Shown here in pieces: positions 1-9,799 of a stretch of 64,000 bases of DNA (the first letter of the stretch is position 1; every line of letters starts with the position of its first letter). The notes beneath the pieces were generated by a model. It ran no database searches, was not told where the DNA came from, and was given only the letters and a program-made list of their open reading frames with translations. The DNA lies in contig JAMXIF010001253.1 in the NCBI GenBank assembly GCA_028583685.1, positions 28,716,158-28,780,157 on the forward strand, read 5' to 3'. Origin of the DNA: Petaurus breviceps papuanus (Eukaryota; Chordata; Mammalia; Diprotodontia; Petauridae). Made by a program: the position numbers and the translations under genes.

Positions 1-140
1 ATTTAATCCTGTTTGCCTCAGTTTCCTCATGTGTAAAATGAGAAGGAAATGGCAAACCATTCCAGTGTCTTCACCAAGAAAACCCCAAATGGGGTCATGA
101 AGAGTCAGACAGAACTGAAAATGACAGAACAACAATAAAC
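1..140 (+). repeat. MAR1-type CORE-SINE, 3' part
   Basis: Cut by the window edge. Shows the cytosine-poor 'gtttcctcatgtgtaaaatgag' region type, then 'ggcaaaccattccag', 'ccaaatggggtc' and an ACAACAATAA end, the 3' half of the MAR1-like SINE seen whole at 1005-1245. The 'gagtcagacagaactgaaa' stretch resembles the RTE/BovB tail. Confidence 0.85.
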
Positions 141-424
141 AGGACCAGGAATTTTTATCTTTTTGCTTTATGCCCAAACCATTCTTACCTGGTCCTAACA
201 CCCTTATCAACTCTTCTTCTGAGAGGGGATTTTCATGCTGGTACATATGTTATATCTTGTTCTAGCAAAAAAGAATACATGGGTAGAGGCAGGTGATATG
301 GATAGATATAATGTCTACATGATGAGGAATGTGATATTTAATAGCTAATACCAACCCATCTACTTACCAAACATCTATCATTTGTCTACCAAGAATATCA
401 GCTTGCATTCAGTTTGAACAAATG

Positions 425-800
425 AGGGCTTCTACATTCCAGCCACACTGTCCTACTTTCTCTTCCTTGAATTCAACATTCCATCTCCCACTTTTTTGCT
501 TTTGCACAGGCTGTCCCTCATCCCTTAAATGCATTCCCTCTCAGCTTCTTAGGATCCTTGACTTCCTTCAAGTCTCAGCCTATGCACCCTTTCCTACCAG
601 AAGCTTTCCCTGATCCACTTAGTTCTTTGGGTTTCCTCCCTCAATTATCTTGTATGGAGGGACTCAGCTGTTTATTTATTCCTGCTAGTCAAATACAAGT
701 TCCTTAATGACAGAGACTTTTTTTTGCTTGTTTTATCTTTGTATCTCAATACCAGTATAGTGTCTGGCATATAATAGGTGTTTAATAAATGCTTGCTGTA
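425..800 (+). repeat. L2 LINE 3' end
   Basis: Shows the L2 3'UTR progression: 'ccttcaagtctcagcc', 'gaagctttccctga', a degraded 'agttccttaatgacagaga' and the terminal 'ggtgtttaataaatgcttgc'. The 63-codon ORF at its start is chance. Confidence 0.8.
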
Positions 801-1004
801 TTGGACTGGACTCTTCAGTCATCAAGTCTGGTTGAAGACCAATGGAATAGGTCAATAGAAACTTATATTTTTCAGTTCTAGCCTGATAAAAAATTGGGGA
901 AAATGTCGTTCTCATAATAACCAGCTTATGTGAAGGGGAATTGGTGGTAAATCACTTCTCTAACAGGCCTGCTTTGTTTTCTAGGTTCCAAGGGGGTATG
1001 GCAG

Positions 1005-1245
1005 GGCAATTAGGAAGTACAGTGGATAGAGTGCCAGGCCTACAGTCAGGAAGACTCACCTTCCTGAATTAAAATCTGGACTCAGGCACTTACTAGCTGT
1101 GTGACCTAAGGCAAGTCACTTAACCCTGTTTGCCTTAGTTTCCTCATCTATAAAATGAGCTGGAGAAGGAAATGGCAAACTATTCTAGTATCTTTGTCAA
1201 GAAAACTCCAAATGGGGTCACAGAGAGTTGGACATGATTGAAGAG
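1005..1245 (+). repeat. MAR1-type CORE-SINE, near full length
   Basis: Has the tRNA-like head 'tacagtggatagagtgcca', the CORE segment 'cttactagctgtgtgacc', and the tail 'gagctggagaaggaaatgg' with 'ccaaatggggtcacagagag'. About 240 bp, the usual full length of this family in the window. Confidence 0.9.
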
Positions 1246-1599
1246 GGGGTATTACTATAAACTAGTTTTGGAAAACAATGTCAGAACAACCTCAAACACA
1301 GCTGGATTCCCACTCCCAGCATTTCTGAATCTGAGGGGATTTGGTAAGACCACCCAACCGATTTAGGAATAGATCTTAGAAAACTAACCTCCCTGAGGTG
1401 TCCTTAATCATCTTTCTATCAGTCCTTCTGAGCACAGGGAGGGAGAACTAAGTAGGAGGTAAAGCCACATTGAAATTTTAGGCCTTGTTGAATTGCAGTG
1501 GTTTCCACTTTGTCTTAAAAGAATTCAGCACATTTTTGACACTACCAAGCAGTGTGGAGGGAAGTATATTTCATGACCTAATTTCTAGGACCAGTCAAA

Positions 1600-1890
1600 A
1601 ATTTTTACCCCCAGTTACTTCAGAGTTTAACTTCCTTTGAACATTGCCTTTATTTACATTATTTCGAGTTTTTGCATATATTGTTTCTCTGGTTCTGCTC
1701 ACTTCATTTGATAGTACATCCAAATCTTCCCATGCTTCCCTGAACTCCTTATATTCTTCAGTTCTTAAAGTGCAATAATAAATATTCCATTGTAGTCAAA
1801 CATCACAATTTATCTAGCCATTTTCTAATTGATGGGTACCTTCTTTGCTCCAAAGACTTTGACTCTACAAAAAATGGTTCTACAAATATT
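1600..1890 (-). repeat. L1 LINE 3' fragment, antisense
   Basis: Read on the minus strand it matches the end of marsupial L1 ORF2/3'UTR. Plus-strand signatures are 'aaatattccattgtag' and 'ctagccattttctaattgat', followed by 'gggtaccttctttgctcc'. Old and diverged. Confidence 0.6.
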
Positions 1891-1960
1891 CCTGACAGAC
1901 ATTTATTAAGTGCCTACTATGTGCAAAGCACAGCTTTGTTGGTATTTGTACTGAAAGGAT
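1891..1960 (-). repeat. L2 LINE 3' terminus, antisense
   Basis: 'acatttattaagtgcctact' followed by 'atgtgcaaagcaca' is the reverse complement of the L2 3' end. Only the last 70 bp or so are recognisable. Confidence 0.7.
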
Positions 1961-2534
1961 GGTTTTGACGTTCATCTTCTTTGCCACGGTTGCAGCGAGT
2001 TAAGCAACCTTAACACAGAGCAATTAGCTAAGAGCACATGGGAAGAAAACCAAATGGTGAGGGCGATCCTGTTGTTTACCTCCTTTCCAGTCCTGGATTA
2101 CAGTCTCCAGCAGCAAAGCAAGATTGCTCAAAGAATTTTCCAACCAGATAAACCACTCTGAATTCCCTTTGCTATGTTCTCGCCAGCTTGGGGTTTCTTA
2201 GCACTCAGCCCTGGTGATTTTGCTTCTCCACACTTTTGAAGGTAAGTAGGGCAGCTGAAATGTAAACACTCGTCCCATCCCAGTTAGCTCTTGTAGATTC
2301 TGACACTGGAATGTAAAGGCACATATTATGTTTCTGAATTTTCCTCCATTGTCCCAGGATTAAAATGTGAGAATCTGAATTGTACTGTTAGGGCATAGCA
2401 GGTAGGTGAAATTTTCGCCACTTGTTCCTTGCACACTAGATGTTAAAGGTCTTGCCCCACAATTACCTTTCCTGCCTAAAGGTTAAAAACAGTCAGGCTA
2501 TAATTAGGACAGCAAATATACAAGTTCATGGGGT
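1961..2534. other. Unassigned intergenic sequence
   Basis: I recognise no gene or repeat here. Composition is ordinary and no ORF reaches 60 codons. Confidence 0.5.
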
Positions 2535-2735
2535 TATAGATTTAGAACTGGAAAGGATTGTAGAGGTCACTGAGTCCAACCCCCTCACTTTATAAATGAG
2601 GGAAGATGAGGAAATGAGGCCCAAAGAAGTTAAGTGATTTGTCTGAGGTCACATTGCTAGTGTCTGAGGTAGAATTCAAACTCAGGCTCTCCTGACTTCC
2701 AACCTAGTAAGTACTATACCCTCTGGGCTCCATGA
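2535..2735 (-). repeat. MIR-like CORE-SINE, antisense
   Basis: 'agatttagaactggaaagga', 'gaggaaatgaggcccaaag' and 'gtcacattgctagtgtctga' are the antisense head, core and body of a MIR-type marsupial SINE. Confidence 0.8.
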
Positions 2736-3200
2736 ATTTCCTTGCTTAATTCTATGAATATAAAGTTGGAAATATATTGACTAGATTCTAAGCTACATTT
2801 TACATGAAAATTTCTGTCATTTGCTGTCAAATTTTCATTATTATTGTGCTCTAGCCCTCTCTTTTAAAGAGCTATTTTGTTCTAGGCCCATGAATGTGTT
2901 AGCCAGATTCAATTTCAACAGACGATCACTGATAAGAAGACTCCAAACTCTGACTTTATTCTCCCACCCTGACATCCCAGGAAAAATTACAACTTAGGTT
3001 TAGGGTCATATCTAGGGTTGCCCCAAAAGGGAAGACTAGAAAGCATAAATGTACAGTGTAGATAAAGGACAGGCCAGCTTTATTTCCTCTGCTCAAAAGA
3101 AATACTTAGCATATACAAGATTTGCAATCATTAATTGACAAAAGATTTAAAATGGATATAATAACACAATTGCTATTATTATACTCTACCAAAAGGCTGA
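2736..3200. other. Unassigned intergenic sequence
   Basis: AT-rich sequence between a MIR-like SINE and the mariner-like MITE. Nothing recognised. Confidence 0.5.
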
Positions 3201-3202
3201 TA

Positions 3203-3629
3203 CCATGTTTCCCCGATAATAAGACCTATCCCGAAAATAAGCCCTCCCCTTACTGTGTAAGATTCCTCTAAAATAAGCCCTCCCCCGAAAATAAACCCTA
3301 TTGAGATTGCTACTGTAGTGAAGGTGATTCCCTGCGCTACACGCTACATTACGGTACCCTCTGTATGCACCGTCCTCCCCCCCCCAGGTGAAACACACGC
3401 TGCGCTCCGAGATGCATCCAATCAGAGCTTCAGCAGTGAGCGCGTCATCCTGTTCTTCCCCAGTGATTTGCTTATTGAATAAAGGTACATTTTTTGGTTC
3501 ACATTTACCTGTTTATTAAAATTGCTGTCAATGTTCATGAAAATAAGCCCTCCCCTGAAAATAAGCCCTCTGTTGTTTTTCTGTCCAAAAAAATTAATAA
3601 GACAGTGTCTTATTATCGGGGAAACACGG
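3203..3629. mobile_element. Mariner-like MITE with TA target duplication
   Basis: A 427-bp element flanked by TA at 3201-3202 and 3630-3631. The ends are imperfect terminal inverted repeats: CCATGTTTCCCCGATAATAA on the left, and CGGGGAAACACGG closing the right. Inside, the motif AAATAAGCCCTCCCC recurs at both sides, and the centre is unusually GC-rich with CpGs (3350-3450). It carries no transposase, so it is non-autonomous. The TA duplication and end structure fit the Tc1/mariner superfamily; the exact family is not identified. The 70-codon minus ORF with repeated RAYFRG is just the translated internal repeat. Confidence 0.75.
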
Positions 3630-3639
3630 TACTTAAAAC

Positions 3640-4459
3640 ATTGACATGATGCAATTTCATAGACTGATGAATAGACATTTTATATTTCACCTTGGCTCCA
3701 AGGTCCAAACAATTCCTTCTAGATCCACATCTTCTGGCATGTCAGCCCAGTACTTGGGCTCATCCTCTGGCTGGCCATTGTCTTCTCCAAGAAGACCAGA
3801 AACAGATATAAGGAAAGTACCTCCCACACTGACTAAGGATCCTCTTGAGCTCACAAGTGATCTCCAGGGATGAAAATGTCCATTTTAGGACTGCTTCTCA
3901 GTCACCTACATTCAGGCAAAGAAATTCAAAGAAAGAGGCAGCCAGAGTCCAAGGCTCAAGTTCACCTAGCTGAGCCTTACTCTAGTAGTTCTGTGGGAGC
4001 AGTAGCTAATTCTGGTGGGATGAGAGAAAGTGTGAATTTCCTTTCCTCACTCACCTTCTATGAGAAATTCAGGGAGGGAGAACTATTGACCATATGTTCC
4101 AGAGACAGAAAGGAAGAGACAGAGACAGTGACAGAGACAGAGAGACAGGAAAGGAGGGACAGACAGAGAGAGCTGGAAGCTGTCTCTCCTCTTTAAACTG
4201 ATGCAACCCTTCCCTCATCACTCTCATGGGGGTAAAGAATCCACAATAAGAGTGTTGTTTCGTAATAAGCTCTTGAATCTTTCAGCCCTGAGCCAGCCCA
4301 CCAGGTCATTGAGGAGCAGGCAGGATATCTCTGTACAAGGTCCATCGATTGCAATCCCCATTACATTAGAAAGTAAAGGTTCAGGGTTTTATGTGGAAAT
4401 GGTGGGTTGGGGCTGGGGTACTTTTGAAAAGTTAGGGGTATGAGATATAAATTCCTTTC
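3640..4459. other. Unassigned 0.8-kb segment with purine-rich tract
   Basis: Holds three adjacent plus ORFs (75, 108 and 80 codons) without recognisable domains. A GACAGA-rich tract lies at 4105-4170 and gives the charged low-complexity tail of the 108-codon ORF. The segment could be an old LTR or unique sequence; I cannot place it. I do not call a gene. Confidence 0.4.
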
Positions 4460-4540
4460 AAATAGAGATTGTTTTTATCTCCAGCACCTTGTCTCCTTGG
4501 GTTCATACTTAATAAATGCTTGTTGATTGATTGATCTTTG
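4460..4540 (+). repeat. L2 LINE 3' terminus
   Basis: Ends with 'cttaataaatgcttgttgat' followed by a short TGAT repeat, the L2 3' end. Confidence 0.7.
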
Positions 4541-4602
4541 AACATTCTAGGAAGTCCTTGGGTGCCACCATGGAGCAAAACTTTATGATGAATGATGGGA
4601 AT

Positions 4603-4908
4603 AGGCTGGCGATGAAGGGAGGAGTCTGTGGAACTGGGAAATTAGATTTCATGCCTGTTGAAACAGCTTTAAAGTGAAGTAGTAGAAATATTTAGGGAAA
4701 GCTAGTTTGGATTCTGAACAATATTAATGGAAGTTAAGTCCACAAGACAGCTTTGTGGATAGAGCACTAGGTCAAAAGTCAGGAAGACCTGAGTTCAAAT
4801 CCAGTCTCAAACACCTACTGGCTGTGGGACCCTGGGCACGTTATTTAATCTGTCTGCCTCAGTTTTTTCAGTTGTAAAATGTGGGTAAAATAGGGTTGTT
4901 GGGTGCAT
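4603..4908 (+). repeat. Left arm of a 306-bp inverted repeat
   Basis: Aligns without gaps to the reverse complement of 5410-5715, with 18 mismatches by my count (about 94% identity). The outer 145 bp are unique-looking; the inner part is a plus-strand MIR/MAR1-like SINE that starts near 4748. The SINE continues past the arm end to about 4962 on this side only. Both arms are exactly 306 bp. The outer flanks show no target duplication, so an inverted duplication is likelier than a transposon with long terminal repeats. Confidence 0.9.
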
Positions 4909-4962
4909 CAATGAGATGATATTTTTAGTGCTTAGCATAGTGACTGGCACGTAGGTTTTGTC

Positions 4963-5409
4963 CATCTTCTGTTTTCAAAGAGGACCAATGACATCATGAT
5001 GTTGGGGTGATGCTGGATGATGGGCAATGTCTTCACTTGCCTGTGAATTGAATTTAAGTGAGATAGGGTTGTGCAAAGTCATCTGCCTCACTCTTTCTTC
5101 CAGAATCATCAAAGTCCAGAGACAGGACAAAAGTCAAGATGATTAGCCATGTCCCCAGATACAGTGAATGACCTTGGTGTCTTCAATATCTGACCAGGTC
5201 CTAAATGTGCCACAGAACTTGCTTCAGCTGCTTTCATGGCCATTGGAAAAATTTTGTTTTCTCATCTGCCCATTCCACTGGAGGAAGACTTAACATGCTT
5301 GGGGTAGACATTCCCCTAGCTTACTGACAGGTTTGAGGCTTGTCTGTTACCCTCAGTCTGATTTAGCCTGATTGCCAAGATGGTTTTCACCAGGGTATGG
5401 CCACTGTGC
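4963..5409 (-). repeat. Family-R interspersed repeat (about 440 bp), antisense
   Basis: Fills the spacer of the inverted repeat. On the minus strand it matches the repeats at 35099-35549 and 47820-48262. Shared blocks are 'gcagctgaagca', 'gactttgatgattc', 'gtgaggcagatgactttgca' and the 3' end 'atgatgtcattggtcctctt'. I do not know its library name. Confidence 0.75.
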
Positions 5410-5715
5410 ATGCACCCAACAACCCTATTTTACCCATGTTTTACAGCTGAAAAAACTGAGGCAGACAGATTAAATAACGTGCCCAGGGTCACATAGCCAG
5501 TAGGTGTTTGAGACTGGATTTGAATTCAGGTCTTTCTGATTTCTGACCCAGTGCTCTATCCACAAAGCTGTCTTGTGGACTTAATTTCCATTAATATTGT
5601 TGAGAATCCAAACTAGCTTTCCCTAAATATTGCTACTACTTCACTTTAAAACTGTTTCAACAGACATGAAATCTAATTTCCTAGTTCCACAGACCCCTCC
5701 CTTCATCACCAGCCT
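5410..5715 (-). repeat. Right arm of the 306-bp inverted repeat
   Basis: Reverse complement of the left arm. Its SINE is cut at 5410, directly at the 5' end of the family-R repeat, whereas the left arm's SINE runs on. This asymmetry marks the duplication breakpoint. Confidence 0.9.
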
Positions 5716-5889
5716 GCTACACAGCTTCTTGGAGCCAGAGGTGAGAGCTGGGTGACAGGTGGACACCAAAAGTGAATGAGAAGCCCTGAAAAGGGCTCAG
5801 CAGGCCCTCACATCAGAGGTGCTAGTCCTCCCTGAACACCCCATGCAGCCCACCTGGCACACAGTAGATGATGAAGAAATGCTTATTCC

Positions 5890-5899
5890 NNNNNNNNNN
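5890..5899. other. Assembly gap (10 N)
   Basis: Ten undetermined bases. Any ORF reading across them is an artefact. Confidence 1.
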
Positions 5900-6078
5900 A
5901 CTCTCCACATATTTATTCTAATAGCAGGATCGTTTTGCTTGCTTGGATTTTTATCTCTAATACTTAGCACTTGCCCCTCCTCCAGCCCTCTCCTCTCTTT
6001 TCATACATCTTTCCTCAATCAGACCAGTTCATCACCTTGGTCCCTTCCCCTTCTGTAGTCACAAGGGACCAAGGAGGG

Positions 6079-6195
6079 TGGGAGGAAGGAAGGAAAGAAG
6101 GAAGGAAGGAAGGATGGAAGGAAGGAAGGAAGGAAGGAAGGAAGGAAGGAAGGAAGGAAGGAAGGAAGGAGGAAGGAAGGAAGGAGGGAGGGAGG

Positions 6196-6231
<36 letters not shown>
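6079..6231. repeat. GGAA/GA microsatellite
   Basis: An impure (GGAA)n tract from about 6079 to 6190 passes into (GA)n at about 6198-6231. Overlapping ORFs on both strands coding Lys-Glu-Gly-Arg or Ser-Phe-Leu-Pro repeats are translations of the tract, not genes. Confidence 0.95.
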
Positions 6232-6233
<2 letters not shown>

Positions 6234-6504
6234 CAAAAAAAATATGCTCCCATATCCCTATTCCTTGGTAGACATTTCTGCCCATGTGGGAAGCTCTCTG
6301 CAAAAATAGGGCTGCCCTCAGATTTCCTTTGGGAGGGCCTGAAAATCAGCCCCAGTTACTGAAACAGTTCACTAGACAAAACTGTTGGAGGTTGCAGACA
6401 GGGTTGTGTTTACACTTCTAGGGAGGGAATAATTTCACAACATTTGAAAATCCCAAGAGTCTCATCACTATGCATGGTTGAGCATTGTGAATTGTTGGTT
6501 TGCC

Positions 6505-6850
6505 CACATGGTAGTAGAACTGGAAAGGCCATAGAGGTCACCCAGTCCAACCTCCTCATTTCTCATCAACAGATGTGAAAACTGAGAAACTAAGTGAAAT
6601 GATTTGCTCAAAGTCATGCAGGTATTAGTAAGCAGTAGAGCCAGGTTTTTGTTGTTTTCTTTTTTGTGAGGCCATTAGGGTTGAGTGACTTGCCCAGGGT
6701 CACACAGCTAGTAAGTGGCAAAGGTCTGAGGTAAAATTTGAACTCAGGTCCTTCTGACTCCGGGGCCGGTGCTCTATTCATTGTGCTGCCTACTGGCTCC
6801 AATAGAGCCAGGTTTTGAACCTAAATCCCCACAATACAAATCTAGTATTT
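6505..6850 (-). repeat. MIR-like SINE, antisense, split by a younger SINE
   Basis: 'tagtagaactggaaaggcca' and 'aaactgagaaactaagtgaa' lie at 6505-6649, and the body resumes at 6803 with 'ttttgaacctaaatcccc'. The break is the SINE at 6650-6802. Confidence 0.75.
6650..6802 (-). repeat. WALLSI/WSINE-like SINE with 14-bp target duplication
   Basis: The minus-strand SINE body begins after a T-rich stretch and ends in the tRNA-like head 'ggccggtgctctattcattg'. The 14-bp sequence TAGAGCCAGGTTTT is duplicated exactly at 6636-6649 and 6803-6816, proving insertion into the older MIR. Confidence 0.9.
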
Positions 6851-6959
6851 TTCTGCTATTCTATTCTGACTCTGATTCTAACTTTCTTCTGCCTCTCTCC
6901 TCACCCACAGGCATGGCTGACTCTCTGACACTGCCCTATTTCCCTCAGGGCATGCCTTG

Positions 6960-7146
6960 ATTCCAGAGGCTATATAGTCAACACTTACTTGAAAGGGAAT
7001 CTCCTCTACAAGTAGTCATCCAACACCTGTTTGAGGACTTCCAAAGGGATGGAAGGTCTTACTACCTTCCGAGACAGCCCATTTTTCTAATTATTAGAAA
7101 ACTCTTCCTAATTTCCACTCATTGACCCTAGTTCTGCCCTCTAGAT
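6960..7146 (-). repeat. L3 (CR1-clade) LINE 3' fragment, antisense, first part
   Basis: 'gaatctcctctacaagtagt', 'cagcccatttttctaatt' and 'ccctagttctgccctct' match the antisense end of L3 ORF2. It resumes at 7689 after an hAT insertion. Confidence 0.8.
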
Positions 7147-7688
7147 CAGTGGTCTCCAAAGTACGGCCATATCAAGACTAAGGGTTGTGTGATCAACCAA
7201 ACAGAGAGGAGGAGTATGGGTTGAATTCCATCCTCCCTGCAATGTCCCATCCTGAGACTCAATTCAAACGCAATCATACCCACCATCCCCCTAGACACCT
7301 CCCCCTGTTGTGCAGGCTCTCAACCTCCTCTCGGGTCCCAGCAATGATGGTTTAGGACATTTATTACCTGACTAATGCCCAGACACCCAAAGCAGCAGTG
7401 ACTCAGAAAATTCTGCAGTTCCCTACCCCACCCCCACTTCAGCATGCTCACCTCTACCATCCTGATCACCTCCAGAGCGGTGATTAATGAGTCTGCTGCT
7501 CCTCTCCACTATTTTTTGTTGTTGTTGTTTCCAGTAGGAAAGAGTGAATATACTGCCTATAAAATAGCACATATATAATTTATAAATAACTATAACTACA
7601 TTGGAGGGGGGAGGTGTTCAACATTATTTGTTTATTTATTTATTACTGACTGACAGGGATGTGTGATCAAAAAAGTATGGAAACCACT
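7147..7688. mobile_element. hAT MITE inside an L3
   Basis: 542 bp, beginning CAGTGGTCTCCAAAGTAC and ending in GTATGGAAACCACTG, so the ends are inverted repeats of the hAT CAGTGG type; TGTGATCA also recurs near both ends. The flanking 8-mers ctctagat (7139-7146) and ctctaaga (7689-7696) are a decayed 8-bp target duplication. No transposase ORF. Confidence 0.8.
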
Positions 7689-7870
7689 GCTCTAAGAACC
7701 ATGCAGAGCAAATCTAATCTCTCTTCCATATGTCAGCTATTTAAATATATCATATCCCCACCGAGACCTCTCTTTTCCTCCACACTAAAGATCCATGGTT
7801 TCTTCAACTGCTCTTTACATGGCATGGTCTCTAGACTTTTCTTCAGTCTGATCCCGCTCTCCTGAACATC
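7689..7870 (-). repeat. L3 LINE fragment, antisense, second part
   Basis: Continues the L3 of 6960-7146: 'gagcaaatctaatctctctt', 'tttcttcaactgctctttac', 'atggcatggtctctagac'. Confidence 0.75.
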
Positions 7871-7884
7871 GTACCTCCATAATT

Positions 7885-7990
7885 GTCATAGCACATTCAG
7901 AAGGCTGTTGTGAGAAATTAACTGGGTAGTGTTCCATCATTGTGAAGTGCTATGTAATAGTAAGCAACTGATATTATTTAATTTCTTCAT
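7885..7990 (+). repeat. MIR-like SINE tail fragment
   Basis: 'ggctgttgtgagaaattaac' and 'gtgaagtgctatgtaatagt' match the MIR 3' region. Confidence 0.55.
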
Positions 7991-8319
7991 CAGTGTGTGA
8001 CAGGAATCCAGTAGACTTCTACCTCTCCTGGAGGGCAGACTACATCTTATACTTTTCTTATGTTTACATAGCAGGTAATATAGGTGACCTGGTTACTCTG
8101 CTGGACTTCTTCACTGTCTCCAGAAACTCATCTTCCTGCAAGACCACATCAACCCTAAAACTCCCTCCTCCTCATTCCTCCTGCTTCTCTCTAGTGCCCC
8201 TCCCTCCCTTGACCTGGAGGGGTTGGAGAGTGGACATCAAAGAGCTTCTCTCTGAGCCTCCATTGAAGGAGAGCCCATCTGGCTGCTCTCCTCTGAACTT
8301 TCACCATGCCCCTAGTTCA

Positions 8320-8505
8320 AGGTACTACCCCTTCCTTTTCAGCTTCTTTTTATGTGATCTTATGTGTCGTTTTCCCCCATTAGATTGTAAGCTCCTTGAG
8401 GGTAGGTACTGGCTGTTGCCATTATTTGTATCCTCAGCACTAAGCCAGGTACCTGTACTTGGTAGGTACTTAACAATTGTTTATTGACTGACTGAGGAGA
8501 TGGTG
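8320..8505 (+). repeat. L2 LINE 3' end
   Basis: 'ttagattgtaagctccttga', 'tatcctcagcactaagcc' and a final TTGACTGACTGA identify the L2 terminus. The 8000-8320 stretch upstream, covered by a 164-codon ORF, is C/T-rich and unassigned. Confidence 0.8.
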
Positions 8506-8924
8506 TTAAATAAAACCTTTTACAGAAAGACACTCCGCAGAATCTTCCTTTTTTAGGCTTTAGTTTAAATAATAATGATAATAATATTGAAATTTACATA
8601 ACTTTAAGATTTGCAGAGTACTCTATATACATTATCTACTTTAAAACCAGTAATAATATTACGCTTGAATTTGGCTCAATGATTCTTTCTATACTTTTTG
8701 TTAACATGAATCTTCCCCGTTTATGGATCATATTTTTTCTTAAGTGTTGGTCTCTTAAGTATGAAAGAGAATTCTCAGAGTACTAAGGAACTTCTGTTGT
8801 TATATAATTTCCTCATCTATGACCTCAGAAGATTGGATTAAATGACCTCAGATGTGCCTTTCAGCTGTGACCTTGTGATCTTACGTAGGCCAACCTAAAT
8901 CTGAACAGAATCCACTCTATAGCA

Positions 8925-9025
8925 TCCTACAGGGACTTTGTCTTATTATCTCCCTAACCCTACTATCCCCACCACAGTACCTTGCAGAGGGCAAGTGCTC
9001 AACAAATAGGTATTAATTGATGATC
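8925..9025 (+). repeat. L2 LINE 3' terminus
   Basis: 'ccaccacagtaccttgcaga' followed by 'gtgctcaacaaatagg'. Confidence 0.6.
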
Positions 9026-9034
9026 TACATGAAT

Positions 9035-9200
9035 ACTGGGTGTGACAAGTTGCTTACCTTCTGCCTCAGTTTCCCCATCTGTAAAATGGGATATTAATTG
9101 CATCTACTTCCCAGGGTCATGAGGATTACATGAGACAATATGTCTAAAGTGGTTCATAAACCTTAAAGCACCATATAAATGCTAACAATGATGATGACAA
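9035..9200 (+). repeat. MIR-like SINE
   Basis: 'ctgcctcagtttccccatct', 'gggtcatgaggattacatga' and 'gcaccatataaatgctaac' are the MIR core and 3' end. Confidence 0.75.
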
Positions 9201-9799
9201 TCTTAGACCCAGTGGGAGAATCTCTGGTAAAGTCCTCATGGATAGTGCAACTTACCTTGGTCATATTTAACTAATAATTATCTTCCTTACAAATCTGACA
9301 CTAGCTGCATGTATTTACAAAGATGATAATTCTGCCTAGGTCATTCTCTTTGATTTGGTCAATATTGCCAACTTTGTTTCAAAAGATGAATACATTAGCC
9401 ATGGAGTTATGGTGTGAACCTTGCTCAGGCCACAGTAGGATGGGAGGGAAAGTCAGGCATGAGAGTCCAGATAGATCCTCTGGGTCATTATAAGAGAAAG
9501 GGATTAGAGGTATAAGCATAGTGGGCCACACAGTGGATGACTATACAGAAAATGGGAAAGGTGCAAAGAGACTTGAAATGGACAAAGTATTGATTTTCAA
9601 AAATGAGCAAAATGTGGATCCCAGAAAGCACAGACCAATGATATTGACATGAATGCCTTATAAGATTCCATTTAAATTAGTAAACATGTGGTTTCTGAGC
9701 ACTCAGGAGTAAAATTAGGGAATCAATAAGAGCCAGCTTAGGGCAGCAAATCATATGAAACTAACCTCATTCCCTTTTGTGATAAGGTTCCTAGATCAG
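9201..9799. other. Unassigned intergenic sequence
   Basis: No recognised gene or repeat; may include diverged RTE sequence leading into the next feature. Confidence 0.4.

Noticed and set aside
3186-3398. 70-codon minus ORF with RAYFRG repeats
   Set aside because: Encoded by internal repeats of the mariner-like MITE; no transposase motif.
5819-6058. 79-codon ORF containing undetermined residues
   Set aside because: It reads through the 10-N gap and is an artefact.
5971-6362. Overlapping low-complexity ORFs on both strands
   Set aside because: Translations of the GGAA/GA microsatellite.
7993-8487. 164-codon plus ORF
   Set aside because: Its last third is the L2 3' end read as protein; the rest is C/T-rich text with no domain.
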